Source of the DNA: Microbacterium immunditiarum
GTDB taxonomy: Bacteria > Actinomycetota > Actinomycetes > Actinomycetales > Microbacteriaceae
Direction of reading: 5' to 3'
NCBI RefSeq assembly: GCF_013409785.1
Contig: NZ_JACCBV010000001.1
Location: forward strand, 558,001 to 622,000
DNA length: 64,000 nt
Shown: piece after piece, positions 34,401-46,400 of the stretch
Layout: every line of letters begins with the position of its first letter
How positions within the stretch are numbered: position 1 is the stretch's first letter
Program-made: the position numbers and the translations under genes
Notes under the pieces: generated by a model
What the model was told of the DNA's origin: nothing
Databases searched by the model: none
The model's input: the letters and a program-made list of their open reading frames with translations, nothing else

Positions 34401-37400
34401 GCCCTCGGCACGGAAGATCCAGACCTCGCCCGGGTCGACGAGGCCGTCGCCGTCGGTGTCGCCCGACACGTACACGGGGACGAAGTCGTCGGTGGGGTCG
34501 GCGGGCGTCGCGTTGTCGTCGAGGGTGCGCGTGAGGCGGATCGCGATGGATCCGGGGTTCGACACCTGGTAGGTCCACACGACCACGGAGCCGGCGTCGA
34601 GCGTCGGGCCGTTCACGTTCGCGTCGTCCCCGTTGACGTACTTCACGACGCGGAGGAGCGTCTGCGGGTCGCACGGGCAGTGCAGGTTCGGACCGCCCAC
34701 GTCGTCGCGGCCCCCGCCCGGGATGTTGCCCGGCTGCGGGTCGCGCGGGCCGCCGTGCTGGTCCTGCCACAGCTGGCCGTCGCTCGGCTCGACGAGGGCC
34801 TCCTCGTCGAAGGGCTCACCGGCCGGGATGCCGGGGCCCTCGTCCGAGCCGCCCGCCTCGGACAGCGCGCGGATGAAGTCGCGGATGTTCGGGCTGAAGC
34901 TGCGGTTGACCGTCGGCGAGCCGAAGGGGCTGAACGGAACGATGAAGCTGTTGAACTCACCGCCCCAGTCGAACATGCGGTCCTGCGCAGTGTTCGCGAT
35001 GAGCACGTCGCGGCCGGCGCCGCCGAACGCGAAGTCGCCGTCGCGGAAGCGCGGGTCGTCGTTCTCGGGGTTCGTGTTCGCGCCGCCTGCGGTCTCGAGG
35101 TTGTCGTCGAGCTGCAGCAGGTCGTCGCCGAAGCCGCCGAACAGCCAGTCGCAGTTCGTGCCGCCCACGAGCCAGTCGTGCCACAGGTCGCCGTACATGC
35201 GGTCGCGGCCGTCGTCGCTCTTGACCTTCTGGCCGTCGATGATGATCGCCTCGCCGGTCACCTCGTCGAGCACGTACGCGTCGAAGTTGAGGAGGAAGCC
35301 CGGGATGATCGCGCGCGGGTCGTCGGGGTCGTAGTCCGCGAACATCGTCGTGTCGGCGCTGTAGTGCAGCGGGTTCGCGTCGACGAGCGGCAGCTCGGTC
35401 GCGAGGCGCGTGAGCGCGCCGTTGCGCAGGTCCCGGTTGTAGAACTCCTGCATCGCCTCGGCGCCCGACATCGAGTCGCTGCCCTCGCCGCCGTGCATGA
35501 AGTCGTCGCCGAGGCCGCCGTAGAGCACGTCGTGGTTGACGGCGCCCTCGATCCACGTCGCGAAGTCCGCCCGTTTGAGCAGCTCGCCGAGGATGTAGAT
35601 GTCGGCGCCGGTGAAGGGACCGGGGATGGACACGAACTCCTGCGCGTCGGGCGTGTCGAGGTTGTTCAGCGGCTCCGTCATGCCGTTGCGGCTCGTCTGC
35701 ATCTTGCCGTCGTCGCCCATGATCCCGTCGACACCGGTGCCGCCGTAGATGCGGTCGTTCCCCCAGCCGCCGTAGATGTCGTCGTCCTGGCCCTCGCCGA
35801 AGAGCACGTCGTCGCCGAGCTGGCCGTGGATCGTGTCATCTCCGTTCTCTCCGTGCACGACGTCGGCGGCACCGATGCCCACCCCCGACCCCTGGGTGTA
35901 ATCGAGGAAGGTGTACGCGCGAGGCAGCAGCCGGACGGCGCCGCCGTACGTGTCGTAGTTGAACGTGAGGAAGACGGTGTCGGGCGTCAACGGGTCGCCG
36001 TCCGCCACCCCGGCGATGACGCGCACGAGACGGTGGATGTTGCCGTTGTCGCCGAGGATGACGTCGCTGTCGCGCGCGTGCCCGTCCTCTTCGAGGTCTC
36101 CGTAGTTGTTGCGCACGAGCCGGATGCCGGCACCGCCGAAGATCGTGTCGGCGCCGTCCGGACGGCGCGAGGGCGTCGTGAGGCTGAACAGCTCGGAGCT
36201 GCCGCCGATGATGTCGTCGCGTCCGAGGTTGCCGAAGATGACGTCGTTCCCGCCGTTGCCCTCGAGGTAGTCGTCGCCGTCGCGGCCGCCGCCGGCCCAG
36301 TCCTCGACGGATTGCCGCGTCGTGCGGACGTCGACGGTGAGGGCGCCGGAGTCATCGATCGCCGAGCCGTCGCCCTGGATCCAGTCGTCGCCGAGCTGGC
36401 CGAAGATGAGGTCGTCGTCGGCGCCGCCCGCGATCACGTCGTCGCCGTAGAGTCCGGCGGGCGTCGACGTGTCGTGGTCGAAGAGCATGACGTCGCGCTC
36501 CTTCGCGCCGCGCGGGTCGTCGTGCGAATCCGTCGGGTTCGTGCCGCAGGCCCCGGCGGACACGATGTCGGCGCATCCGGAATCCTGGCCGTAGATGCCG
36601 GCCGACGTGAGGACTTGGAACCGCCGGCCGGAGATGTCGCCCGTGCGCAGCAGGTTGGCGTTGTCGCCCGCGATCGCGTCGTTCTGCGCGCCGCCGTCGA
36701 TGAAGTCGCCGGTGTCGCTGCCGCCCGCGACGTTGTGGCCGCCGATGAGGTCGTCGTCGCCCGTGCCGCCGGTGATGCGGTCGGAACCCTGGCCGCCGAT
36801 GATGACGTCCTCGCCGGCGTCGCCGCGGAGGAGGTCGCCCGCACCGCCGTCGGGGGCCCGCGTGTCGATCGAGGTCCACGCGAACGGATGCGTCACGAGC
36901 GGCATGTTGAGCGGCAGCAGGTCGAGGCGGATGCCGATCGCGCCCTGGTACGGCACGGTCGCGTCGATGCGGCCGTGGTCGCCGAAGACGAGGTCGTTGC
37001 CGTCGTCGCCGCTGACGGTGTCGGATGCCGTGCCGCCGAGGATCGCGTCGTTGCCGGTGCCGCCGGTGATCGTGTCCTGCCCGCCGAGCGTCGGGTCGGT
37101 CGTCGTCACAAGGCGGAACAGGCCGTCGGGCGTGACGAACTCGATGCGGCCGTGGTCGCCGAAGATCGTGTCGAGCCCCGCCGCGCCCGCGATCACGTCG
37201 GCGCCGTTGCCGCCCGCGATGCGGTCGTCGCCGGCGTCGCCCGTGATCGTGTCGTCGCCGCCGACCTGCGGCTGCGCGGTGGCGATCGCGATGATGAGGC
37301 GCGCCGTCTGGATCCGCACGAACACCGGGCCGCCGAGCAGGTCGGCGCGCTCGATCGTCACGGCCTGCGTCACGATGCCGTGGTCGCCGAAGATCGTGTC

Positions 37401-40400
37401 GTCGTGGTCGCCGGCGTCGCCGGTCGCACTGCCCGCTCCCTCGCCGGAGAGCTGGTCGGCACCGGGCACGAGGCCGTCGGCCATCGCGTATGCGCTCGTG
37501 TTCGCGGTCGGGATGTCGAGGCGCCGCGTGATGACGTCGACGCTGACGCCCGAGTCGCCGTAGATCTGGTCGCTGCCGCGCTGGCCGAGGATCACGTCGT
37601 TCCCCGAGCCGCCCGCGAGATAGTCGTGCGCCTGGCTGCCGATGATCGTGTCGTTCCCGGCACCGCCGTAGACGATGACCCCGACGCTCGGGAGCGCGCC
37701 GGGTGCGGCATCCACGAACAGTGCGCTCGCGTCGATGACGTCGTCGCCGGCGTGCGCGTACGGGTTCGCCAGCGGGAACCAGAACCGCTCGTCCTCATCC
37801 GGCACGCCCGGGAACTGGTCGAACGGCTGTGCGCCGAAGTCGCCCGCGTCCTGCGTCTCGGCGCGGCCGGAGTACCAGACGCCGTCCTGCGACGTGTCGC
37901 CGTAGATCACGAGCGGCGACGACGGGCCGCCGCCGCCCGTGACGATGATCGTGTCGCCGCCGACGACGCCGTTCACGAGCTGGTTGCCGCCGCCGTGCAC
38001 GACCGTGAGCGAGCCGTGCGCGGCGGGCGGGTTCGGCGCGGTGGACGGGTCGCCGTCGTCCTCGGGCGCCTGCTGCAGCGTGCCCGTGATCGTGAGGCGG
38101 TCGTTGCCCGTGCCGAGGAGGAGGTTCAGCACCTCGATCGTCGACAGCGACGCATCCGCCGTGATGGCCGTTATGGTGCCGTCGGCCGCCGTCTCGAACT
38201 CGACGACGCCCCACGAGATGCCGCCGGGAACGACGGCCGGCTCGCCGAACGCGGTGCCGCCGGAGACGGTGAAGCCCGAGGGAAGGCCCGTGCCCGTGAG
38301 GCTCGTCGAGGTGAGCGTGCGCACGTGGTCCTGCACGCTCGAGTCGTCGAAGATGTTGAGCACGTCGATGTTGCGGCCCTCGGGCACGGATGCCGCGTCG
38401 CCGATGCCGAGGAGCGGTCCGTCGGCCTCGCCGGGGAGCTTCACGCCGCTGTGCAGGGACCGGTCCACCCGCGTCGTGCCGCCCTCGATCTGCACCGGTC
38501 CGACCAGCTGGCTCAGCAGGTGCGGCTGCGTCGCGAACGTCTTGACGCCCTCTCGCACGAGCGGCACGTCGAAGAATGGATCGGCGACGAGCGACACGGT
38601 GACAGGGGTCATCCAGTTCGCGGCGGTGAAGGTGACGGATGCCGCGACCCGCCGCAGCGTCACCACTCCACCACCCGCGGGCAGCGCGAACTCGGCGGTG
38701 AGCTCGATCACGTTGTCGAACGTCGCGTTGTCGCCGCGGATCACCGCGATCTTGTAGTACGTCGAGCCGCCGTCGATCGAGATGCGCATGCCCTCGAGGA
38801 AGCCGTCGGCGAGGAAGCTGCCGCCGTCGGCGCGCGTGATGCGCCGGGTCGCCGGGTCGAAGGCGACCGCGCCCGTGAACAGGCCCTTGCCGGCGGAGCC
38901 GATCGCGCGCCACGTCACGCGGCCGCCGATCGCCGCATCCGTGAGCCCGTCCGTGAGGATCGCGATGTTCACGTCGGCGGTCGGCTGCTTCGTGAGTCGG
39001 ATCGTGTAGTCGTCGCCGGTGCCGCCGCGCACGACCGTCGTGCCGCCGCCGCTCTCGGTCACGAGCACGCCCGCGGAGTCGTCGTCGCGCACGTCGACGT
39101 AGTTCGTGCGGTCGTCGAACACGTACCCGGCGGGGCCGGAGAGGAGACGCGCGATGATCCGCACCCACGCGGGGTCCTGACGGATCGCGTCGTCGATCAC
39201 GACGATCCGGATCCGCACCGGCGTGGTGTCGCCCGCAGCGAACGTGATGATGCGGGTTGCGGCGTTGAAGCGGCCGTCGGAGCTCTCGAACCGGATGCGG
39301 CCGTCCGGCGCGTCGAGGCGGATCCGCACCTCGCCCGCCGCCGGCGCGGCCAGGCCGACGAGGATCTCATCCGTCACACCGTTCGCGCCCTCGAGCACGA
39401 CCGTGGAGCGGTCCTCGTCGGACGTGCCCGGAACCACCTCGACGATCACGACGCCCGGGACGTCGTTGTCGCGCACGAGCACCTCGACGTTGCGCACGGC
39501 CGCACCGTCGAAGCCCGCGGCGCGATCCGCGGCATCCGTCGCCAGCGTCGTGTGGCTGATCGACACCGTCCGGTCGCCCTCGGGCCGCGCATCGTCGACC
39601 GCGTACACCCACACGGTCTGCGGCAGGTTCCAGGTGGCGGCGTCGAACGCGAGCACGAGTGCGCGCTGCGCCGGGTCGACCGTCGCGCCCATCTCGACGA
39701 GGTGCCGGCGGAACTCCTCGAACGCGTCGTCGCACTGGGCCTGGGTGCCCGCGCACAGCCACACCGAGTCGCCCGGGATCGCCGCGATCCGCTCGGCGAG
39801 GCCCGGCATCGCCGAGCTCACGGTCACGTAGACGGTGCCCACCGGCTGGCGCGACAGCTTCACGGTGTACGAGTCGAACGCGCGTGTGCCCCCGCCCTCG
39901 GCGACGGATGTTCCGCCGCCGGACTCGGTGATCACCACGACGCCCTCATTGACGCCCGCGACGTGCAGGTCGATGCCCGGAGCGACGATGCCGTGGTAGT
40001 CGACGTCGCCCGACGTCACGAGGTGGTCGATCGAGCCGCTCGCGCCCTCGATGTCGCGAACGACGATGTCGGTCGAGATGTCGCCCGCGATGTTGATCGT
40101 GTCGCTGCCGAGTCCGCCGATCACGCGGTACGAGACGCCGCCGGCCGTCGACTGGACGAAGAACTGGTCGGCGCCCTCGAGCCCGTCGACCTCGACCGAC
40201 TCGACCGTCGCGTAGCGCACGGTCACGCCGGCGCCGTAGATCGCGGATGCCGTGATGACGATGTCGTCCGGGAACTCGGTGCCCAGGATCACGAGCTTGT
40301 CGTAGCCGGCGCCGCCGTCGACCGAGACCGGCGCGTTCATCGTGTACTGCACCTCGTCGTCGCCGCCGCCCGTGCGAATGTCGAGCGGCCGGCCGGTCGA

Positions 40401-43400
40401 GGCGCCGATCGCGGGGATCGCGGTGCCCGAGGCATCCGTCTGGATCGTGCCGTCCGCGTTCGTCCGCGCGAGAGCGAAGCCGCGGACAACGAAGAGGTCG
40501 TTTCCGTCCTCGCCCTCGAGCCGCAGCTCGGCCTGGTTCGAGTACACGGTGAAGCGGTCGTTGCCCGCGCCGCCGAGCGCCACGAGCGGTGCGCCGATGC
40601 CGGGGCTCAGGTAGCCGCGCGTGGTCGCGATGATGCGCGGGAAGACGTCTTCGGGGGCGAGGCCCGCGGCCGCCTCGCGTGGTGTGCCGAAGAGCTGCCC
40701 GAACTGGAACTCGTCGTCGCCGGCGCCCGCGTCGAGGGTGATCGTCGTGCTCGTGTCGTCGACCGCGAAGAAGTCGTCGCCGAGACCGGTCTCGACGATG
40801 AGCCGGCCGTTGAGGGCGGTGTCGTAGTTGATCCGCTCGACGCCCGTGCCGACGGCCGGCGAGCCGCGCAGGCCCTCGAGCGTGCCGTGGAGGAACGCCA
40901 CGAACGCCGGGCGATCGGCGGTCTCGTTCGGGATCGCCGTCACGGCGCGCAGGAGGACGATGTCGTCGCCGTCGGTGCCGACGATCGTCGCGACGTCGGC
41001 GCCGTCGTTCGGGGCTCCGGTGTCGAGGAGGTTCACGACGTACGTGCGCGTCGCGTCGGTGGTCGTCTCGATGCGGTAGGTGTCGGTGCCCTGCTGCCCG
41101 TCGAGTGTGAGCGTGTGGGCGTCGGGATCGTCCGGGGTGCGCAGGGCGAGCACCTGGAACACGTCCTCGCCGTCGCCGCATCCGACCTGCAGAACGGCCG
41201 GTGCGCACCGCGTGCGGTCGGTGGCCGAGAGGTTCTGGCTGCCGTATACGTGCACCGCGGTGCCGAGCAGCGTGGAGACGAAGTCGAAGTGGTCGACGTC
41301 GATGTGGCCGAAGATGAGTGCGCCGTCGGTGCGGTCGCTGCCGCCGTCGAGGTCGAAGAGGCCGCCGATGCGGCCGGCGAAGGTCATCGTCGTGCCGAAG
41401 CCGGATGTCGCGGTCGCCGTGCTCGAGTGGGTGTCGGCGTTCGTCGCGGACGGGGTGCCGAGCGGGTCGGGATCGATCGCGCTCGGGGCGGCTGCGTCGC
41501 GGTTCGTGTCGCCGTGGATGTAGATCGTGCGCCCGGCGACGATGTCGGACTCGACGGGTGCGAGCAGGTCGTCGCCGACCCAGAGGGAGATGTCGCGCTT
41601 TGCCCAGATGCCGCTGCGGGTCGTGGTCGCGGAGTCGGCGGCGCCCGGGGTCGTCGTGCGCGGCTCGCCCTGGCTGACCAGGCTCGTACCGCTGACGACG
41701 AGGATGAGGTCCTGCGTTCCGGTCGACGGGGGTCCACGCACGCCGTTCGTGTCGGGCACGGTGAGGCGCACGTCGCCGTCGCGCGACTTCGCCGCGAGCA
41801 CACGCAGGTCGCCATCCGTCTCGGTGATGAAGACACTCCAATCGGCCTGCGCGTACAGGCGGCCGGTGGACGAGTTCACGACCGACGTGTTCACGTCGAG
41901 GTCGTCGAAGAGCGTGCCGATGCCGCCGCCCGTCGCACGGAGGTCGATCCGGTCGGCGACGACGTCGGGCAGGGCGTCTGCTTCGCCGTCGAGGATCGAT
42001 CCGGCGCCCGCGACGAGTGAGACGTCGGTGACCTGGGTCGGATCATTCTGCGCCGAGACGACGATGCCGACACGGAGGTCTCCGAGCACCTCGAAGAGGT
42101 GGACGCCGAGCGCGGCGACCGCGTTCAGGACGCCGTTCAGGAGAGTCGGCGAGCTGCCGACCGTGTCGAGCAGGTTGATCTCGAGGAAGTCGGCGGGGGT
42201 CCCGATCGAGCCGGTCCTCGCGATGAGTGTGATGTTGACGCCCTCGACGTCGCGCGGGTCGGACGGGTTCGTCGCGGCGTCGGCGGGGTCGGCGTCGATC
42301 ATGCTGACCGCAGACACGAGCCTGACATCCGAAGTGCGGGAGCGGATGAGGCCGATGCGGAAGTCGTCCGCGACCTCGTCGAGGGCGATCGAGCCGTCGA
42401 TGTCGACGTCCACCCAGCCCGTGCTCGAGGGTGCGAGGTCGATGAAGCCCTCCACGTGCACGCGTGGCGCAGAGCCGGAGTCGACCGCGTCCGAACCGTT
42501 CGCGAGCGCCTCGGTGTCGCGGATGCGGATGTCGTCGCCCGCCACGACGCCGGGTGTGCCGGGCGTGAGCGCCGGAGTGGCGAAGATCACGAACCAGCCA
42601 TCCTCGGCGTCGGCGCGGAACATCGTCTGGCCGGTCGCGCCGATCGGGACGTCGACCCGAGGCAGCAGGGCGTTGCGCTGCTCGAGGCGGTAGACGCTGT
42701 CGATCTCGACATCGGTGCCGGCGGTCTCGAGCGCCGGGTCGATGAGGCCCGTGACCCCCGTGCGCGCCGGGTCGGGGTTCGCTTCCGAGCCGCGGAAGTG
42801 GAAGCGGTGCGGTCTAGCGGTGCTCCAGATCGAAGACTCGTGCACCACATGCACCTCGACGTCGCCGTGCCGTGTCGAGGCGCCCTGTCGCACGGCCGTG
42901 CGCAGCTCGAGGTCGACGTCGCCGCCCGCGCGGATGAGGTCGAGCGTGATCGTGATCGTCGTGGCGCCGGCCTGCGTGCGGTCGAGTCCCTTCAGGCTCA
43001 GCCACACGTCGGCGCCGGCCTGGGCCGCGATGCGCGGATCGCGCGGGCCCGAGGCGGTCGGTGCGTCGACGCGCGGCTTCGCGACGAACCTGACGAGGTC
43101 GACGAGGAGTCGCCGTTGCTCCGAACCGATCGAGCCGAGCGTCGCCTCGATGTCGAGCAGGTTCGTCGTGATCTTCGCGTCGTCCGTCGAGGCCAGGATG
43201 TCGGCGAAGAGGTTCACGATGCGCGTGAGTCCGACGGGGTTTTCGATGAGCGCCGACAGCAGCACGTCGCCGTCGCCGCGCTTCTCGATGTCGACGAGGC
43301 TCGGCGCCGCGGCGTGTCGCAGATCGAACTCGAGGGTGGTGAACGCACGGAGCGCGCCGCCTTCGGAGTGCAGCCGCACGAGCGGCGACTCGGTGAAGTC

Positions 43401-46400
43401 GTTGACGACGTCGATGCCGCGGATCGTCACCTCGAGGCCGGAGCGGTCGACGATGACGACGGATTCCAGCGTGTCGCGGAATTCGAAGGTCGGCCACGGC
43501 TGGTTCGGTTCACCGCGCGTCGAGGCGTAGTCCTGGTTCGCGATCGAGCACGAGATGCGGGTCGGATGCGCGCCGGGAACGGCGTCGTTCGGCCCGTGCG
43601 ACTGGCACGTCGCCACGAACAGGACGTTCGCGTAGCCGGTGTTCTCGATCTCGTCGATCACGTAGCGGCCGTCGCCGTCGGGGTCGACCTGCGTGACACC
43701 CGGGATGGGCACGGTGCCGCCGTTGATCGTGATGGCGTTCGCGTCGACGACGAAGCCGTCCTCGTCGACGACGAGGAGCGGAGCTCCGTCGAGCCCGCCG
43801 AGCACGATGACATCGGCATCCCACCAGATGTGGCGCGACTCGTCGTAGAGGCCTCCGCTCGCGTCGCGGTAGCGGTCGCTGTCGGGCGATGGGGTCTCGT
43901 AGTGGACGCCGCTGTCGGCGAAACCGTAGAGCGCGACGCTCTCCGTGTCACCGGGGATGATCAGGCCGGACGTGGGGTCGATGCGACGGGCCCCCGCCAT
44001 CACGATCGCGCCACGGTCGGCGTTCACGACCGCATCGACGTCGCCGTCGCCGTTGTTCTCCGCGCGCTGCGGCGGGATGAGCGCAACCGCCAGGCGCATC
44101 GCGTTGCGCGTGATGACGATGCCGACCGTGTGCGCCTTGAGGTCGACACCGCGGTCGCCGCGGATGATCGTCCCGCCGCCGATCTCGACCGCGACGGTGA
44201 GGTAGAGGTCGACGTGCGCGTTCGCGAAGGCCGTCGCGACTCCGAGGAGGATGGGGTTCACGCCGAGCGCCTTCGCCGTCGCGGTGCCCTCGATGCGCGA
44301 GACGTACGCGTCGAGGTTCACCGTGGAGCCCGTGATGCGGACGCCCGTTCCGATCACGACGCGCGAGGTCGAGGCATCCGTGGAGGTGCCGATCCGCACG
44401 CCGCGATCGTCATTCGTGTTGTCCGAGTCGGCGCCCGCCCCGATGCCCCACGACGCGGTGTCGGAGAGGGTGGTGCCGTTCGTCGCCAAGTCGGTGCGCA
44501 CCGTCACATGTCGGCCCGCGAGGATGACGGCGCCGTTGCCGATCATCGCGACCGTGTCGTTGTCGATGCGCGCCGTCGTCTCGGCGATCTTCGCCGAGAT
44601 CGCGCCGCCGCCCTTCGACTGCGCCGTCGCGCCGATGCGGTGGTCGGATGTCGCCGCCACCGTCACGTCGAGGCCGGCGCGCAGGTTGCTCGAGCCGGCG
44701 ACCGTCGCGGTCGTGGTCGCCGTGTCGAAGACGACGTCGGCGTGCGCCTCGCCGACCGAGACACCGCCGCCGCCGCCCGTGTTGGCGTACGCGGTGGCAC
44801 GCGACCGCCCGTTCGCGGTGACCTCGATCGACTGACCCGCCTGGACGATCGCCGCAGCGAGCGTCGCGTCGACCGTGATCGTTCCCGTCACCCTCGCCGA
44901 GGGGACGCTGACGTCGACGCCGCCGCCGGAGCCGCCGTTCGTGGTCGCGCCGGACGCGCCGTTGCCCTTCGAAGGAGCGATGACCGTCAGGTCCTCGCCG
45001 CCGGGGCCGCCCAGCCGGTGCGTGCCCGCCGACAGCTCGGAGCCGATGCGGGCATACAGGGCCTGCGTGCCGGTCCCGGCCTTGAGGTCGACCTCGACGA
45101 TCCCGAAGCGGTGCGGACCCGGGCGATCCGTGTTCGCGAGCGACAGCGTGGTGCCGCCCGGCGTCGCGGCGAGCTCCACCGAGCCGGCCGGGATGGCTCC
45201 GCCCCTCTTGATGTAGTACGTGTACCCGTCCCGCAGGTCGCCGAGTGCCCGCTCGATCGAGTGCAGCGAGTCCGCGGCCCCGCGGCCGATCGCGATCGGT
45301 GTGACCGGCACGGCCGCGATGTCGTCATCCGTTCCGAACTCACCGTCTGGACCCGCCTGCGCGGGGCATCCGGTCGCACGGCACCTGTTGCTCGCGAGCT
45401 GGATCGAGCCGTTCGCGAACTTGATGACGTAGTACACGCCCCCGTCGACCAGCGGGGTGATGGGCGAGCCCTTGAGAACCCGGTAGACGACCGCGTCACC
45501 AGTCGAGAGCAGGTTCGTCAGGGCGGTGCCGACGAAGATGTTGTTCGCGCCGGCGTTGAGCGTGATCGTCACGACCTTCTTCTCATCGACCGTCGTGACC
45601 GTCGCCGCCGGAGTCCAGATGAGGGAACCGGCGTTCTGGGGATCCTCGATCTGAACGGGGGTCACGTCGACCGCGTTGCCGCTGAACGTCCCAGCGGCGG
45701 GCGCCCGGTACATCACCGGCGTGCCGTCGGCGAGGCCCGCGAGCGTCGGATCGGTGAGGCGGTTGCCCGTGACCGTCGGTGTGATGGGCGCGTCGCCCGC
45801 CGGGTTCGCGGGCGTCGGCGTGGTCGCCGCCGCGTACGACGTGGTCAGCTTGATGCGGGTCGTGTCGATCACGCGCACATAGAAGACGTTCGTTCCACTG
45901 CACGCTCCGGTGGCGAAGGCGCCGCTCTGCAGGATCGACACCCCGCCGCGCGCGTCGTAGACGATGCAGTCGCCGGAGACGAAGCCGTGCGGCACGAGGA
46001 ACGTGATGATCTCGGTGTTCGGGTCGACGTCCGCTGCGGGCAGCAGCGCGCCGAGCCGGATGCTGCCGACCTCGCCGCTGTCGAGCACGGTGTACGCCGA
46101 TCCCGAGTGCAGGCCCGTGACTCCGGGACCGATGTAGGTGACGACGTCGCCCTCGCCGATGCCCGGGTACGAGAAGACGATCCTGTCGGTGCCGATCACG
46201 ACGTCCGTGATGCGGTCGCTCGGCGCGGACGTGGCATCGTCGCTGAGCTCGGCCGAGATCCTCACCGAGCCCGCCGTGTAGATGCGTGTCGGGTTCGTGA
46301 TGGTCGCCGACGTGCCGATGTACGCGTCGACGTCGGGCGAGAGCGTGGAACGCGCCTCGGGGATCCCCACCTGGACGGCGCCACCCCCGTACGCGTTGGC

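Noticed and set aside
32430..42020. A 3,196-codon rightward open frame opposite the giant gene
   Set aside because: It is an antisense shadow. Its product is dominated by Arg, Val, Asp and His with no family motifs, signal or ribosome site, while the leftward frame has coherent domains. High GC leaves few stops on the opposite strand.
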